Of a DNA stretch of 64,000 nucleotides, positions 63,190-64,000 are shown piece by piece. This DNA is from Bacteroidales bacterium. GTDB taxonomy: Bacteria; Bacteroidota; Bacteroidia; Bacteroidales; UBA4417. Where the stretch lies: assembly GCA_016707705.1 (NCBI GenBank), contig JADJHD010000031.1, positions 33,286 through 97,285 on the forward strand, read 5' to 3'. Every line of letters begins with the position of its first letter. Positions within the stretch are counted from its first letter, which is position 1. The notes under the pieces were generated by a model. That model did no database searches. It was not told the origin of the DNA and saw nothing but the letters and a program-made list of their open reading frames with translations. The position numbers and the translations under genes were made by a program.

Positions 63190-63948
63190 TCAGCCATTTC
63201 TGCTGAGAAGCACTCTTTTTATCTGATTTTTCAATCCTTGCATCAGTAACTCCTGTGTCCAGATAATAGGCTTATCCGTCCATCGTTGCGGATGGAAGGT
63301 GAACATCATCTTTGAAGGAAGCTTACCTATGTTTTGAATGATTTCATTCGTCGAGCGGAAATCAAACTGGTACTTTCCCTGTACCTTATCCCGCACGCTG
63401 ACTTTATCACCATTCCATCTCCTTCCGGTATCCGTTAAATAGCCAACTTCATTGAAGTCAACATCAAAATAGGGCTCTCCAATAATCCCCAACTCCCTGT
63501 AACTGTATTTCTTCCAGGTGTCCTTATTGTCGAAGGGTGAGCGGGGACTGCCATGCATGCAAATGGTCCTGATGCTTGCTATCTTGCGAAGTGTCTCAAG
63601 ATGATTGCAGAATTCCTGATATGCCCTGTCAACATCTCCCTTGGCTGTATCCATGGTTTCATAGTGGTAGCCGATTTCATGCCCCATCGACTCCATCTCA
63701 CGGATAATTCTCTCATCATAACTGCCCTGAACCATCCTGAAATAATAGGATCCCTTTATCTTTCTGCCGGCCTGAATTTTTGCAAATGCCAGTGAATGGG
63801 TATTTCTTGCATCCACATCATGACGGAGAATAACCACTTTCTCAAGCGGAGCTTCCAGAAATTCACTAAAAGTCTGAAACTTATACCCCGCACCCTGAAG
63901 TGCATCCAGTAGTTGTTCGTACTGCCGTATTGTAAAGTCAAAAGCCAT
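63190..63948 (-). CDS. Polysaccharide deacetylase-like (carbohydrate esterase 4-type) protein
   Basis: A 252-residue protein with no signal peptide. LRHDVDARNTHSLAFA carries the metal-binding Asp-Val-Asp of the NodB fold, HEIGYHYETMD matches the second motif, and MHGSPRSPFDN and MFTFHPQRWTD hold further conserved His residues. It resembles the WbmS-like subset found in surface-polysaccharide clusters rather than classical secreted chitin deacetylases. Its position upstream of the sugar transferase on the same strand (154 bases apart) fits an exopolysaccharide operon that continues beyond the right edge. The substrate is unknown. Confidence 0.78.
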   Translation of the reverse strand: MAFDFTIRQYEQLLDALQGAGYKFQTFSEFLEAPLEKVVILRHDVDARNTHSLAFAKIQAGRKIKGSYYFRMVQGSYDERIIREMESMGHEIGYHYETMDTAKGDVDRAYQEFCNHLETLRKIASIRTICMHGSPRSPFDNKDTWKKYSYRELGIIGEPYFDVDFNEVGYLTDTGRRWNGDKVSVRDKVQGKYQFDFRSTNEIIQNIGKLPSKMMFTFHPQRWTDKPIIWTQELLMQGLKNQIKRVLLSRNG

Positions 63949-64000
63949 AGGTGAGAAAAGATAAAAGACAAAAGGAAAAAGACAAAAGGAAGGATTTAAG

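Overview
The window looks like a piece of a Bacteroidetes (probably Bacteroidia) chromosome. The evidence is a type IX secretion (T9SS) locus with gldJ, porP, two porU and porV; a protein with a T9SS C-terminal sorting domain; a lipidated TamL-type Omp85 protein; many predicted outer-membrane barrels and Leu-x-Ser-Cys lipoproteins; and repeated promoters of the phylum-specific kind (TTG about 18-20 bases before TAnnTTTG). A tungsten-type aldehyde:ferredoxin oxidoreductase suggests an anaerobic or fermentative lifestyle, while AhpC points to some oxygen exposure. Genus cannot be told from the sequence alone. Two broken genes about 1 kb apart and a messy repeat array with a 23-base C run suggest that some draft-quality errors may be present.

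Layout. 1-10 kb: the tail of a PAP2 phosphatase, ahpC, a secreted GH38-like glycosidase, then a minus-strand run of CapA-like enzyme, lipidated LpxR-like lipid A deacylase, a small barrel and an NRAMP metal transporter. 10-17.7 kb: a small membrane protein, a HI0933/YhiN-type flavoprotein, a T9SS cargo built of about eight 30-residue repeats, a frameshifted M3 peptidase, a frameshifted regulatory-domain protein and a DUF1801 protein. 17.9-21.2 kb: tungsten AOR divergent from a ThiF-like E1 and a ThiS/MoaD-like carrier. 21.2-30.6 kb: GH20 hexosaminidase, hybrid sensor kinase, folC, a barrel and a propeller lipoprotein. 30.8-32.9 kb: exbB-exbD-tonB. 33.3-39.2 kb: KUP potassium transporter and NhaD-like antiporter, anmK, murF. 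39.3-50.6 kb: T9SS locus porP-gldJ (minus) divergent from porU1-porU2-porV (plus). 50.7-56.4 kb: ispF, a RecD-like helicase, tamL and a VWA protein. 56.7-64 kb: Wzi-like protein, exosortase, a tRNA-Val/GIY-YIG repeat array, a sugar transferase and a polysaccharide deacetylase, which look like the edge of an exopolysaccharide locus.

The most unusual region is 59.1-61.1 kb. One promoter precedes three identical 88-bp units that each carry the 5' part of a tRNA; these are followed by one tRNA-Val(TAC) with its terminator. Then come four GIY-YIG nuclease genes or remnants, each behind a terminator-like hairpin (the one before the third copy is decayed) and each ending inside a copy of the 3' part of the same tRNA. 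All the tRNA-like pieces except the true tRNA-Val carry a CCCGA/TCGGG hairpin in place of the anticodon arm, and an inverted version of that hairpin interrupts the last copy. This resembles a small, repeatedly duplicating tRNA-targeting element.

Working together: T9SS genes export and anchor CTD proteins, such as the repeat protein at 12.0-13.3 kb; Wzi, exosortase, sugar transferase and deacetylase act on surface polysaccharide; LpxR and CapA-like enzymes modify the envelope; AnmK, MurF and GH20 serve cell-wall recycling and synthesis or glycan use.
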